A stretch of DNA of 64,000 nucleotides, from positions 186,001-250,000 of the forward strand of contig NZ_FNOJ01000001.1 of assembly GCF_900107035.1 (NCBI RefSeq), read 5' to 3'. Made by a program: the position numbers and the translations under genes. This stretch comes from Alicyclobacillus hesperidum (GTDB lineage Bacteria; Bacillota; Bacilli; Alicyclobacillales; Alicyclobacillaceae). Positions 56,077 to 64,000 of the stretch are shown one piece after another (the first letter of the stretch is position 1; each line of letters opens with the position of its first letter). The notes beneath the pieces are model-generated. The model did not search any database. It had not been told where the DNA came from and was given only the letters and a program-made list of their open reading frames with translations.

Positions 56077-56706
56077 TTAACCCAACAATGTCCGCAGACG
56101 CTCTGCACGGCGCGCGATACTCATAAAGTCGCGAGCGGCAATCTCCGCCTTTGGAAACAGCGAACTGCCCATGCCCACGGCGATGGCCCCTGCCTCGATA
56201 AACTGGCGCGCGTTGGTCTCGTCAATGCCGCCTGTGACCATGGCCTGTAAATCGCCAAAGGGCCCGCGCAAGTCCCGAACATAGCCAGGTCCCATGGCCG
56301 CCGCCGGAAAAATCTTCACCGCTTCGGCGCCTGCCTGACGGGCTGCATGCACCTCTGTCGGTGAAAGCACACCTGGCACCATGGGCTTGGCCAGGCTCTC
56401 AGCCAGGCTTAGAAGCGCCGGATCGAAATGCGGCGAAACAAAAAACTCGGCCCCGCTTGCATGTGCATCCAACATTTGCTGGTCCGTCAATACGGTGCCC
56501 GCACCAATGCGCGCCCTATCGCCATAGCGCTCGCGCGTCTGGGCGATGAGGCGCGAACCTCCCGCCGAATCCATGGTCACTTCAATGGTTGTGATGCCAC
56601 CTTCAATTAAGGCGCCGATCACGTCATGAAATACGTCTTCCGGCAGCCTGCGTACCACGGCAACGACGCGCGCTCGTTGCAACCACGCCACGATCTCTGA
56701 TTTCAT
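56077..56706 (-). CDS. kdgA: KDPG/KHG aldolase
   Basis: The 209-residue class I aldolase has GITTIEVTMDSAGG, IGAGTVLT, FFVSPHFDPALL, VPGVLSPTEV and VKIFPAAAMGPGYV with the Schiff-base Lys in VKIFPA. It cleaves KDPG to pyruvate and glyceraldehyde-3-phosphate. Its ATG overlaps the KDG-kinase stop by 4 bp, so the two steps are coupled. Confidence 0.94.
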   Translation of the reverse strand: MKSEIVAWLQRARVVAVVRRLPEDVFHDVIGALIEGGITTIEVTMDSAGGSRLIAQTRERYGDRARIGAGTVLTDQQMLDAHASGAEFFVSPHFDPALLSLAESLAKPMVPGVLSPTEVHAARQAGAEAVKIFPAAAMGPGYVRDLRGPFGDLQAMVTGGIDETNARQFIEAGAIAVGMGSSLFPKAEIAARDFMSIARRAERLRTLLG

Positions 56707-57692
56707 CGCTCCACAACTCCCTTTCCGTCCAGATGCGCCGCCACTTCTGTCCACGTCGGATACTGGCTAAAGTCTCCGCTTCCCGTCACCGCGTAAGCAC
56801 CGACGAGCGATCCGAGCCTCAAACATTCGTCAAGCGGAAACCCACGCAGCATGCCAGCGATGAAACCCGCGTTGAATCCGTCACCTGCGCCGACGGTATC
56901 GACGACGGTTTCAACAGGCCATGGATCGACGTGCAGCCGTTTGGCGGTCGTCGCCAGGTCGGCTCCTTTGTCGCCGCATTTGACGACGACGCCCGTGCCG
57001 CTAAACCCGTTCTCACAAAGCCGTGTCAACACCTCGCCAGCATCGCAGGTGCCATACAACTGTTCCGCCTCACCATCTCCCATGAACACCCAGGTCACAT
57101 GGGGCAAGACTTGGCGCACGAACGCCCGCCACTCTTCGATGGGCGCCAATTTCAGCCGAATGTTCACATCAAACGACACAGGTACGCCCGCCAACCTCGC
57201 GGACTTGACCAGTTCAAAGCTCGACTGTTTGGCGTCACTGCCAATCATCCACGTGATACCCGTCGCGTGCACCCATGCAAAGGCCGCTTCCTGAAGGCGT
57301 GAGATTGCACGGTCAATCGCAAATCCCTCGCTGGCCATCGCCGAAAGCGCACGGTAATAATACACTTGCGTCTGTTTTTTGAGGCCGTGCCACTGCTTGA
57401 AGTACACTCCTGTGGGCCGCTCGGCCGACACGTCGACCAGCGTATCATCGACGCCTTCTGCTCGCAGTTGTCTGCGGATCAACTCGCCAAACGGGTCATC
57501 GCCAACGCGCGCCAAGTATGTGGTAGGCACCTGGAGCCGTGCCAGACCAATGGCAGTATTCATCTCCGCTCCTGCACAGTCGGTACGAAAATCTCGAACT
57601 TCGGTCAACTTCCCAGCTTCTTTGGGTACGCACACGACCATCGGCTCCCCAAACGTGAGCACGCGACCGAGTGGTTGCATGACGTTTGACAA
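56703..57692 (-). CDS. kdgK: 2-keto-3-deoxygluconate kinase
   Basis: The 329-residue PfkB-family kinase has GAEMNTAIGLARLQVPTTYL, RVGDDPFGELI and the catalytic DTVGAGDGFNAGFIAGML. In this operon the substrate is KDG, giving KDPG for the aldolase. The TTG start at 57692 has GGGGGG 7 nt upstream; ATG 57680 is an alternative. Confidence 0.93.
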   Translation of the reverse strand: MSNVMQPLGRVLTFGEPMVVCVPKEAGKLTEVRDFRTDCAGAEMNTAIGLARLQVPTTYLARVGDDPFGELIRRQLRAEGVDDTLVDVSAERPTGVYFKQWHGLKKQTQVYYYRALSAMASEGFAIDRAISRLQEAAFAWVHATGITWMIGSDAKQSSFELVKSARLAGVPVSFDVNIRLKLAPIEEWRAFVRQVLPHVTWVFMGDGEAEQLYGTCDAGEVLTRLCENGFSGTGVVVKCGDKGADLATTAKRLHVDPWPVETVVDTVGAGDGFNAGFIAGMLRGFPLDECLRLGSLVGAYAVTGSGDFSQYPTWTEVAAHLDGKGVVER

Positions 57693-57717
57693 TCTGATGC
57701 CCCCCGTTCAAAACCGA

Positions 57718-58956
57718 TCAGCGCTTTACAAAATCCCAGAAGTTTTGTGAGAATAACTGCTTCACGTCGCGCTCGACATCTTCGCGCGTCAAATCCCATC
57801 CTGCGTCCTGCAACAGCTGATACTTATGGGTCAAGACGTCGGTTGCGACTTTGCGCGCCCGACGCCACTTATAAATGACGTGTTCCAGCACGCGCGCGTC
57901 GGAGTGTTGAATGACGAACGTGGGACCGATTAATTCAAGGCGCAAGTTGGAGATTTCTGAAACGAGCGTCTCCGTGTTCAAAAACCACCAACATCCAAAT
58001 GGCATGATGTTTCCAAATTTGCGCGCCGTGACGGCCAATTCATGCTGATCCTCGCGCGATAAAAACGTCACGAGAAACTTGTTGTCTGGGTAACGCCGAG
58101 CCAAAGCTTCAATCGGCAGCATCGAGGCCTTTGCCGTGCTATCGCCGGCGGATCGCAAACTTGGGTTGACCTGTCTGCGCACACCGATCATCAGCGCAAG
58201 AGGCAATCGTTGTTCCCGGCAGATTGGCAAAATCGCCTCGGCGAGCAGGCGTCCCCGCACGCTATCCTCTGGGAACGCAAACGTGTCAGGTGCAGAAAAC
58301 GCAAAGTAGACCGGCTTGATTTTCGCAACCCAGTCTTTCAGAAACCTGCGCACCTCCGCCATATCGACCTCGCCAAGTTCTGGCCCCACATGGTAGCCGC
58401 TATGCGACAGCTGCGCTTGTGCCCGCGGCCAGTCGTTCAGAAGAACGTCGAGGCGCAAAGCGGCGTGAAAGCGCGGGTTGCGCGGCGTGCCTTGTTCCCA
58501 ATAGCGCCGCTCAATCTCGTCAAACGGATCGTTGGTCATGACCACGCTGTCAACCCCGGCAAGATCGAGCACATGGTCGGCATATACGTCGGTGGCGCTC
58601 GCTTCGAGTTTTGCTCGCAGCCCGGCCAACTTTTCTCTCCGCAAATCGACGGCAAACGCCTGTGCTATTTGAACCACACCCAAGGCCGCTTCACTCAGCG
58701 GTGTCGTCTTTTCAAATAGCTGTTCCCAGATCCAATCCGCCTGTAAAGGCGTCGACAAGTCCCAAAACTCTGTCGGCGGCATCTGCCCAATGCGCATCGC
58801 CTCGGCAATCAGATAGTGATATGTGAGTACATTATCTGCGCCACTCACCTGAAGCGCCGAGAACGAGGGTGGAAACAAATGTGTGTGCATATCGGTGACG
58901 CGTACCGCTGCCACGGCTTCGCGCACCCACGTAGCGAGTTCACCTTGCGCTGCCAC
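57718..58956 (-). CDS. Uronate isomerase-like protein
   Basis: The 412-residue amidohydrolase-fold protein keeps the metal motif TDMHTHLFPPSF and a UxaC-like C-terminus (FVIQHSDARVLEHVIYKWRR). It is shorter than E. coli UxaC (~470) and divergent. It would convert glucuronate to fructuronate or galacturonate to tagaturonate. GTG 58956 is chosen because GGTGGGG lies 8 nt upstream. Position between the SDR and KDG kinase supports the role. Confidence 0.82.
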   Translation of the reverse strand: MAAQGELATWVREAVAAVRVTDMHTHLFPPSFSALQVSGADNVLTYHYLIAEAMRIGQMPPTEFWDLSTPLQADWIWEQLFEKTTPLSEAALGVVQIAQAFAVDLRREKLAGLRAKLEASATDVYADHVLDLAGVDSVVMTNDPFDEIERRYWEQGTPRNPRFHAALRLDVLLNDWPRAQAQLSHSGYHVGPELGEVDMAEVRRFLKDWVAKIKPVYFAFSAPDTFAFPEDSVRGRLLAEAILPICREQRLPLALMIGVRRQVNPSLRSAGDSTAKASMLPIEALARRYPDNKFLVTFLSREDQHELAVTARKFGNIMPFGCWWFLNTETLVSEISNLRLELIGPTFVIQHSDARVLEHVIYKWRRARKVATDVLTHKYQLLQDAGWDLTREDVERDVKQLFSQNFWDFVKR

Positions 58957-59004
58957 GAAAGAATCCCCACCTTTTGGCACAATCTACAAAAGCGTAACAC
59001 TTCT

Positions 59005-59766
59005 TCAAATCGTCATCGCCGTGAACCCGCCGTCGACTGGAATCAATGCCCCAGTGACAAAACTGGAAGCCCGCTCAGACGCCAACCACACAGCTATCCC
59101 TTGAAGTTCCTCCGGCTCCCCTAACCTGCCCATTGGCGTGTGTCGAAGGATGTTCTCGATCCGCTCCTTGGTTAGGATTTTTCGATTTTGTTCTGCCGGG
59201 AAAAAGCCTGGAATAATGGCATTGACGCGCACATGAGGAGCCAACTCGCGCGCTAGGTACTGCGTCATATTGTTGACAGTCGCCTTCGATGCGGCATACG
59301 CAAAGACACCGGAGAGTGGAGGATGTGAGGAAACGGATGAGATGTTGATGATAGAGCCGCCGCCATGCTCCACCATGTGTCTGCCCACCACCTGGCAGGC
59401 AAAAAAGACGGCCTTGGCGTTTGTGGCCATGATGTGATCCCATTCGGCCTCCTCGATGTCGAAAAACGGTGTTTTGCTGTTGACACCTGCACAGTTAACC
59501 AAAACGTCGATCCGCCCGGCCCACGCTGCGACATTATGCACGAGGTTCACAATGGACGACTGATTTTGGACATCGACGGCAAACACCTGTGCCTCACCGC
59601 CGAGATCCTGCAGATGCTTGGCAACTTGTGCACCTTTCGTTTGATCCCGTCCGGCAATAGCGACCTTTGCCCCGTGCTCGGCAAGCCCCTTCGCAATGTA
59701 ACTGCCCAGCACGCCGGTACCACCAATGACCAAAGCAGTACGACCATGCAAGTCAAACAGGTGCAA
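59005..59766 (-). CDS. SDR-family oxidoreductase, probable fructuronate reductase
   Basis: The 253-residue protein has the Rossmann GGTGVLGSYIAKGLAEHGAK, NCAG, the Ser-Tyr-Lys active site (ISSVSS...YAASKA) and VNAIIPGFF. The operon lacks a classic UxuB. The B. subtilis fructuronate reductase is, as I recall, also in this SDR class, so mannonate:NAD oxidoreductase activity is the likely role. The TTG start at 59766 has AAAGGGGTG 6 nt upstream; the much longer frame to 60183 is unsupported. Confidence 0.85.
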   Translation of the reverse strand: MHLFDLHGRTALVIGGTGVLGSYIAKGLAEHGAKVAIAGRDQTKGAQVAKHLQDLGGEAQVFAVDVQNQSSIVNLVHNVAAWAGRIDVLVNCAGVNSKTPFFDIEEAEWDHIMATNAKAVFFACQVVGRHMVEHGGGSIINISSVSSHPPLSGVFAYAASKATVNNMTQYLARELAPHVRVNAIIPGFFPAEQNRKILTKERIENILRHTPMGRLGEPEELQGIAVWLASERASSFVTGALIPVDGGFTAMTI

Positions 59767-59888
59767 GGCGGACACCCCTTTCTTCGCCCACACTTCGGAA
59801 GCGGTTACAGGACAGCCAGAACCCAAGCTCTCCTCGTCGTCTCCCAGAGAGATTTGGTATACGAGTGGACACGTCAATTGTAGCACAA

Positions 59889-61055
59889 TTAGGAATTCAT
59901 GGTGCTCCGCATCGTGCCCTGCGTCCGCTGGTAGCCTGCGAGAAACGCACGAACGACCATTTCTGCAGCGTTGGCCGTCAAGGAGAATGCCTGCTCCATC
60001 GCATCCTCTGCCGAGATGGGGCCATTGACGATCGAAAACATGGCACTGACACCGAGATCGTATAAGCCTTTGGCACCCTCTAGAACCGCGCCGGAAATAC
60101 AGATCACAGGCACACCCGCTGCCTTTGCGCGTTCGGCCACTCCTGCTACCGCCTTGCCAAAGCATGTTTGCTCGTCTGTACACCCCTCGCCCGTCAAGAC
60201 AAGGTCTGCCGTTTGGAGGTGTAGGTCAAAATCGATCGCGTCGAGAACGAGATCGACACCGCGGGCAAATTGCGCACCCAGGACCAACAGTGCAAAACCA
60301 ATCCCCCCTGCCGCACCTGCGCCAGGAAGTGCTTGGCAGGGTCGCGCAAACGCTTGTTCTACCGTGCTGGCGATGTGACTCAGCACGGCGTCAAGGCGAG
60401 GCAGATCCGCAGCGGTAGCGCCCTTTTGCGGGCCGTAGACAAATGTTGCCCCGCGCGTGCCGCACAGTGGATTCGCGACGTCGCAAGCCGCCCAGATGTC
60501 GGCGCCGTGTAAAGCCGGGTGCAAGTTTGCGAGATCGACCCGCGCCACAGCTTGACAAGCGGCAGGCGTCGGTTCCAACGAGTGGCCAGCGGCATCGTAA
60601 AAACGGGCACCCAACGCATGAAGCAATCCGATGCCCGCGTCGTTTGTACCACTGCCGCCGAGACCGACGATGATTCGGCGATGACCTCGTTCGAGCGCAT
60701 GGAGCAGCATCTCGCCAAGGCCGCGGCTATTCGCCTGCCAGAGATTGCGATCCGCAGGTTGAACCAAGTTTATGCCCACCGCCGACGCCGCCTCTAACAC
60801 CGCTGTACCGTCTGGGAGGACGACATAGCCTGCCCGAATGGGCCGCGCAAGCGAATCGTGAACATCGACGTTGACCATTTCGCCTCCCGTTGCCTGAAGC
60901 AGGCTTGCCACCGTGCCCTCGCCCCCATCGGCGATCGGGAGTTGCAGGATATTGGCCTTTGGGCAAGCACGTTGCACGCCAAGTGCGAAGGCCTGTGCCG
61001 CGCGAGCCGAGGTCAGTGAACCTTTGAATGAGTCCGGAGCTACAAGAAAGTGCAT
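59889..61055 (-). CDS. Glycerate kinase (GarK/GlxK family)
   Basis: The 388-residue protein has VAPDSFKGSLTSARAAQA, PIADGGEGTV, VGLGGSGTNDAGIGLLHALG and LVLTGEGCTDEQTCFGK, the glycerate-2-kinase family signatures. It converts D-glycerate to 2-phosphoglycerate. As first gene of the hexuronate operon it is not needed for the phosphorylative route. It may serve glycerate formed from glyceraldehyde, or galactarate/glucarate breakdown. ATG 61055 has AAAGGGTG 6 nt upstream. Confidence 0.93.
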   Translation of the reverse strand: MHFLVAPDSFKGSLTSARAAQAFALGVQRACPKANILQLPIADGGEGTVASLLQATGGEMVNVDVHDSLARPIRAGYVVLPDGTAVLEAASAVGINLVQPADRNLWQANSRGLGEMLLHALERGHRRIIVGLGGSGTNDAGIGLLHALGARFYDAAGHSLEPTPAACQAVARVDLANLHPALHGADIWAACDVANPLCGTRGATFVYGPQKGATAADLPRLDAVLSHIASTVEQAFARPCQALPGAGAAGGIGFALLVLGAQFARGVDLVLDAIDFDLHLQTADLVLTGEGCTDEQTCFGKAVAGVAERAKAAGVPVICISGAVLEGAKGLYDLGVSAMFSIVNGPISAEDAMEQAFSLTANAAEMVVRAFLAGYQRTQGTMRSTMNS

Positions 61056-61080
61056 ACAGACACCCTTTCACTCACTATAA

Positions 61081-61112
61081 ACCTGTAACCTGGCATATCT
61101 CACAGGTATAAT
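61081..61112. promoter_or_regulatory. Divergent promoter region with ACCTGT/ACAGGT repeat
   Basis: ACCTGT (61081-61086) and ACAGGT (61102-61107) are a perfect inverted pair 15 bp apart. TATAAT (61107-61112) is a -10 box for the ThuA-like gene. On the minus strand TATAGT just outside the repeat may serve the hexuronate operon. A common regulator could control both. Confidence 0.45.
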
Positions 61113-61178
61113 CATAACAGTCTTAGCGCAGAGAGGCCTGCATCATCGCAGAACTGCGCCACAAGAGGGAGGACCTAT

Positions 61179-61832
61179 ATGAACAAGCTGATCTACGCAG
61201 TCTTCGGGGACTACTATCACCCAAGTGCGCCCATTTCGGAAGCGTTTGCAGCCATGTTTGAACCACTTGCCAAACAAGGATACACGTATACCGAAATTCG
61301 GGAATCTGAGCTGGCGGATCGCCTCGCGGAACAGCCTGCTGCTGTCGTCATCTATAAAGAAGACCGCGTCGATCCCACTCTGAATCCACCGACGCGTTGG
61401 CAGGATGAGCGAGTTGCAAACATCATCGTGCAATACGTCGAGGCAGGGGGAGGCTGGCTCGCATGGCATGCCGGCATGTCGTGTTACCCGGTCCCCGGCC
61501 CGTATACATCTATGCTGCGTGGCCACTTTGTATCGCACCCCAAAGTGAACGCACCCGTTACATATACGCCAGCGAGCCACCCGATCACGGACGGCATCGC
61601 TCCGTTTACCATCGTGGATGAACACTATTTTGTCGAACTGCATTCTGGACCGACTGACATTCTCGTATCATCGACGTCGATCGACGGTGCGTCCACAGCT
61701 GGTTGGGCACACTCGTATGGCAGTGGACGCGTCTGCTGTATCACGCCCGCACATAAACCGGAGGGACTCGCACACCCTGGCGTGCGGCAACTGTTGACGA
61801 ACGCCATGCTCTGGGTAACGAAACAACTGTGA
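61179..61832 (+). CDS. ThuA-like domain protein
   Basis: The 217-residue protein has the class-I-glutamine-amidotransferase-like ThuA fold, with GGGWLAWHAGMSCYP, VTYTPASHPITDGI, DEHYFVE and YGSGRVCCITPAH. ThuA-like proteins are linked to sugar catabolism, and this gene is divergent from the hexuronate operon. ATG 61179 has GGGAGG upstream. The reaction is unknown. Confidence 0.85.
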   Translation: MNKLIYAVFGDYYHPSAPISEAFAAMFEPLAKQGYTYTEIRESELADRLAEQPAAVVIYKEDRVDPTLNPPTRWQDERVANIIVQYVEAGGGWLAWHAGMSCYPVPGPYTSMLRGHFVSHPKVNAPVTYTPASHPITDGIAPFTIVDEHYFVELHSGPTDILVSSTSIDGASTAGWAHSYGSGRVCCITPAHKPEGLAHPGVRQLLTNAMLWVTKQL

Positions 61833-61845
61833 TACCATAGACTTG

Positions 61846-62004
61846 GTGATTGCGTTGAATCCAAAGCGTTGGCTTTCAGGACTTTCCATTGCCATCCCTG
61901 TCGCGAGCCTCGTCGTATCGGCGGTGACCTCGCACTGGGGACTTCTGTTCCTTTGCATCACGCCGGCGTTTTTAAACTGGGGCTTTGGCCGAGGGGATAA
62001 GTGA
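61846..62004 (+). CDS. Small two-helix membrane peptide (50-52 aa)
   Basis: The frame reads about NPKRWLSGLSIAIPVASLV and SAVTSHWGLLFLCITPAFL, two short hydrophobic segments with basic ends, finishing GRGDK. It starts 13 bp after the ThuA-like gene at GTG 61846 or, more likely, TTG 61855 with GGTGA upstream. The composition is coding-like. The family is not recognised. Confidence 0.5.
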   Translation: MIALNPKRWLSGLSIAIPVASLVVSAVTSHWGLLFLCITPAFLNWGFGRGDK

Positions 62005-62008
62005 TCCC

Positions 62009-62089
62009 TCAGCCTCCATGTCGTCGGTAGCGCAAGACAAACCATATAAGTAGGGCCAAGCCCGCAACTTCAAAGAACCCTTGCACCAT
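62009..62089 (-). CDS. Very small membrane peptide (26 aa)
   Basis: The sequence MVQGFFEVAGLALLIWFVLR ends in RYRRHGG, one hydrophobic helix with a strongly basic tail. AGGCGGTG precedes the ATG. It is convergent with the preceding small gene. Such peptides can be regulatory, but chance cannot be excluded at this length. Confidence 0.3.
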   Translation of the reverse strand: MVQGFFEVAGLALLIWFVLRYRRHGG

Positions 62090-62270
62090 GACACCGCCTG
62101 TCGAAGATTGTCACTTTTGATCATAGCGCAAAATGTGAGAGCGGCGATCTGTACGGTGTGGCAAATTGATGAGGATTTTGCGCAATGGTCGCGAGTGCGT
62201 ATGGCACTCCGTATCTGGACACGCTACAGTTGCACCTCTACACGTATGCAACGAAAGGAGTGACCAGCAG

Positions 62271-62453
62271 ATGCTGAACGCACGTCGCGCCAAGGAAATT
62301 TCTGAATCGCCGGTCATGGCCAACGTAACGCACAATGGCCAGCGTATCTACATTCAACAGGTCGATCTCGCGAGCGAGACCGCCCGCGTCTACGCCTTGG
62401 AACGGCCCGAACAAGAATACGACGTACATGTGTCTAACCTCGTCGAGCATTAA
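62271..62453 (+). CDS. sspH: H-type small acid-soluble spore protein (second copy)
   Basis: The 60-residue protein reads MLNARRAKEISESPVMANVT, then GQRIYIQQVD and RVYALERPEQEYDVHVSNL, a full match to the SspH pattern. ATG 62271 has AAAGGAG 10-12 nt upstream. It is closer to the family consensus than the copy at 52545. Expression in the forespore is expected from the family. Confidence 0.93.
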   Translation: MLNARRAKEISESPVMANVTHNGQRIYIQQVDLASETARVYALERPEQEYDVHVSNLVEH

Positions 62454-62578
62454 CGGCCAGTGTTGGCGGATCGGCACGGCAAACGACGCCTACCGATTCG
62501 CCGCTTTCTGCGTTAGGATGATGCTCGAGCCCATATGGGCGCTGGCCCGGGCACCTTGACGAAAAGAAGGCATCTTCC

Positions 62579-63364
62579 ATGTATCCAGAACGAATTGTCT
62601 GCCTCGCCGCAGAAATCCCAGCAATCCTGTATGAGCTCGGCGCACTCGACCGCGTCGTCGGCATCTCTGCCTACACGACGCGCCCGCCAGAAGCCTTAAA
62701 CATTCCAAAAGTCTCTGGGTTTCAAAACGGCAGTATCAAAAGGATTCTCGACACAAAGCCGGATGTCGCCATTCTCACTTCCGCGGTTCAAAACGGTTTG
62801 GCGGCCGAGCTCGGCAAAGCCGGAGTCACCGTCATTCACCTTTACCCCCAACGATTGCAGGATCTGTTTTCGACCATCACGCTCCTTGGCAACATCGTAG
62901 GCGCGCCTGACAGGGCATCTGCGCTCAACGAACGGTTGGAAACGGCGATCGACGCAGTGCGCAGAGAAGCCAATCGCCTGCCGCGCAGGCCCCGTGTATA
63001 TTTCGAAGAGTGGATGGATCCACTGATCACCGGCATTGGCTGGGTCAGCGATGTCATCGAACTGGCAGGGGGTGAAGATGTCTTTCGGACGAAGGCGACC
63101 GGGGGACTTTCGGCGTCAGAGCGCATCATCCAGCCGGAAGAGGTGATCGCGGCGGACCCGGAAATTGTGTTTGCATCATGGTGTGGTAAGCCGTTCCGAC
63201 AGGAAGAATTCTATGCTCGCCCAGGGTTTTCGCAAATTTCAGCCGTACACAAAGACCGCGTCTACGAATGGTCGGGGGAAATTTTGCAATGTGGCCCGAT
63301 GCTCGTCGATACCCTCGCATCCCTGCATCAGGTGATCGCTAAGGTTGCACGCACTGAACATTGA
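62579..63364 (+). CDS. BtuF-like cobalamin/iron-complex-binding protein without signal peptide
   Basis: The 261-residue protein has the TroA/BtuF fold: PERIVCLAAEIPAILYELGA at the start, FQNGSIKRILDTKPDVAILT and GIGWVSDVIELAGGEDVF. It has no signal or lipobox, so it is probably cytoplasmic, unlike a transporter partner. Such cytosolic members are seen in Bacillota. The ligand is unknown. It is followed after 44 bp by an MFS gene. Confidence 0.85.
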   Translation: MYPERIVCLAAEIPAILYELGALDRVVGISAYTTRPPEALNIPKVSGFQNGSIKRILDTKPDVAILTSAVQNGLAAELGKAGVTVIHLYPQRLQDLFSTITLLGNIVGAPDRASALNERLETAIDAVRREANRLPRRPRVYFEEWMDPLITGIGWVSDVIELAGGEDVFRTKATGGLSASERIIQPEEVIAADPEIVFASWCGKPFRQEEFYARPGFSQISAVHKDRVYEWSGEILQCGPMLVDTLASLHQVIAKVARTEH

Positions 63365-63408
63365 ATCACGCCTTTGCGGTTCACGGCTTCGACAAAGGGG
63401 GCAACCAC

Positions 63409-64000
63409 ATGTCCAAACGACTCTGGTTATTCTATTGTGTCACGATGTTATATTGGTTTTCTACGTATACATACGTGCCCCTTTTATCTCCGTATGTACT
63501 CGCGATTGGCGGCACGTTGAGCATGGCAGGCGTGATCGTCGGATCGTATGGCTTCTCGCAGATGTTGATTCGGATTCCACTGGGTATCTGGTCGGATCGC
63601 ATAGGTCGGCGCAAGCCGTTTGTCATCGGCGGTGTGACGATGGGCGCTGTAAGTAGCTTGGGGTTGGCACTCACCCACTCGGTCGCCGCAACGTTAATGT
63701 TCCGCTTGCTTGCCGGCGTCGCTGCCGCAAGCTGGGTCGTGTTCACCGTCCTTTACGCCAGCTATCACACGCCGGATGAGGCACCGAAGGCCATGGGCGT
63801 GATTAGCTTTTACACTTCCCTCGGCCAACTTGCCGCTTCGACGCTTGGGGGGATTGTGGCAGAACGCTTTGGCTGGCACGCGCCGTTTTGGCTTGGCGCC
63901 TTGGGCGGCGCCATCGGGATCGCGTTGGCGTTTGGCATCCCAGACAAACCACCAGCCGCCGACAACGTTGGCATTCAGCCGCGCGAAATGATCGCCGTCG
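63409..64000 (+). CDS. MFS transporter, 3' end outside window
   Basis: About 197 residues are visible with six hydrophobic helices and the MFS motif RIPLGIWSDRIGRRKPFVIG between helices 2 and 3. ATG 63409 has AAAGGGGG 7 nt upstream. It probably forms a unit with the BtuF-like gene. The substrate cannot be inferred. Confidence 0.9.
   Translation, partial: MSKRLWLFYCVTMLYWFSTYTYVPLLSPYVLAIGGTLSMAGVIVGSYGFSQMLIRIPLGIWSDRIGRRKPFVIGGVTMGAVSSLGLALTHSVAATLMFRLLAGVAAASWVVFTVLYASYHTPDEAPKAMGVISFYTSLGQLAASTLGGIVAERFGWHAPFWLGALGGAIGIALAFGIPDKPPAADNVGIQPREMIAV

Noticed and set aside
59005-60183. Long 392-residue version of the SDR protein
   Set aside because: The extra N-terminal residues overlap the glycerate kinase gene in another frame, and a good ribosome site marks TTG 59766.

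Overview
The window reads as a chromosomal segment of an endospore-forming member of the Bacillota with moderate GC content. The evidence is two H-type small acid-soluble spore protein genes, a YaaH/SleL-type spore hydrolase, a cggR-gapA operon with a Bacillus-type CggR operator, an NsrR-hmp pair, a CcpA-type cre site, and strong Shine-Dalgarno sequences with frequent GTG/TTG starts. An Alicyclobacillus-like acidophile is my best guess, but that is inference. I saw no rRNA, tRNA or CRISPR.

Layout. 1-6.0 kb: a partial LacI regulator with its own promoter, cre and operator; an XRE/PBP-like regulator with a molybdate-type binding lipoprotein and permease but no ATPase; nsrR divergent from hmp. 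6.0-16.0 kb: the most striking region. A spore LysM-GH18 gene (yaaH/sleL type) is split in two by an 8,644-bp element bounded by a 15-bp direct repeat. The element carries a large serine recombinase next to one end. Joining the halves at the repeat restores an in-frame 429-residue protein. This is the organisation of the B. subtilis sigK/skin system. The cargo is an amino-acid permease, a SpoIID-like protein, an ECF sigma/membrane-protein pair and an ars module whose arsR carries a nonsense codon. 16-24 kb: membrane proteins, a heterodimeric ABC exporter and an NhaC-type antiporter. 24-32.4 kb: an oligopeptide ABC operon with two paralogous binding proteins. 32.7-38.6 kb: two two-component systems with a LipL-like acyltransferase, and a LysR regulator. 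38.7-43.7 kb: a divergent PurA homologue, a secreted metallopeptidase, a phosphate-type MFS transporter behind a Pho-box-like repeat, and a small ArsR-fold regulator. 43.7-50.7 kb: cggR-gapA, pantothenate kinase and a second heterodimeric ABC exporter. 50.8-54.9 kb: AraC regulator, DUF1641 protein, SspH, MsrB, YdcF-like and inositol-phosphatase-like proteins. 55-61 kb: a hexuronate operon (glycerate kinase, SDR, uronate isomerase, KDG kinase, KDPG aldolase, mannonate dehydratase). 61-64 kb: ThuA-like protein, small peptides, SspH, a BtuF-like protein and a partial MFS transporter.

How parts work together. The hexuronate operon converts glucuronate through fructuronate, mannonate, KDG and KDPG to pyruvate and glyceraldehyde-3-phosphate, which gapA then uses. 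The recombinase of the 6.5-15.1 kb element would be expected to act in the sporulating mother cell to rebuild the spore hydrolase gene.
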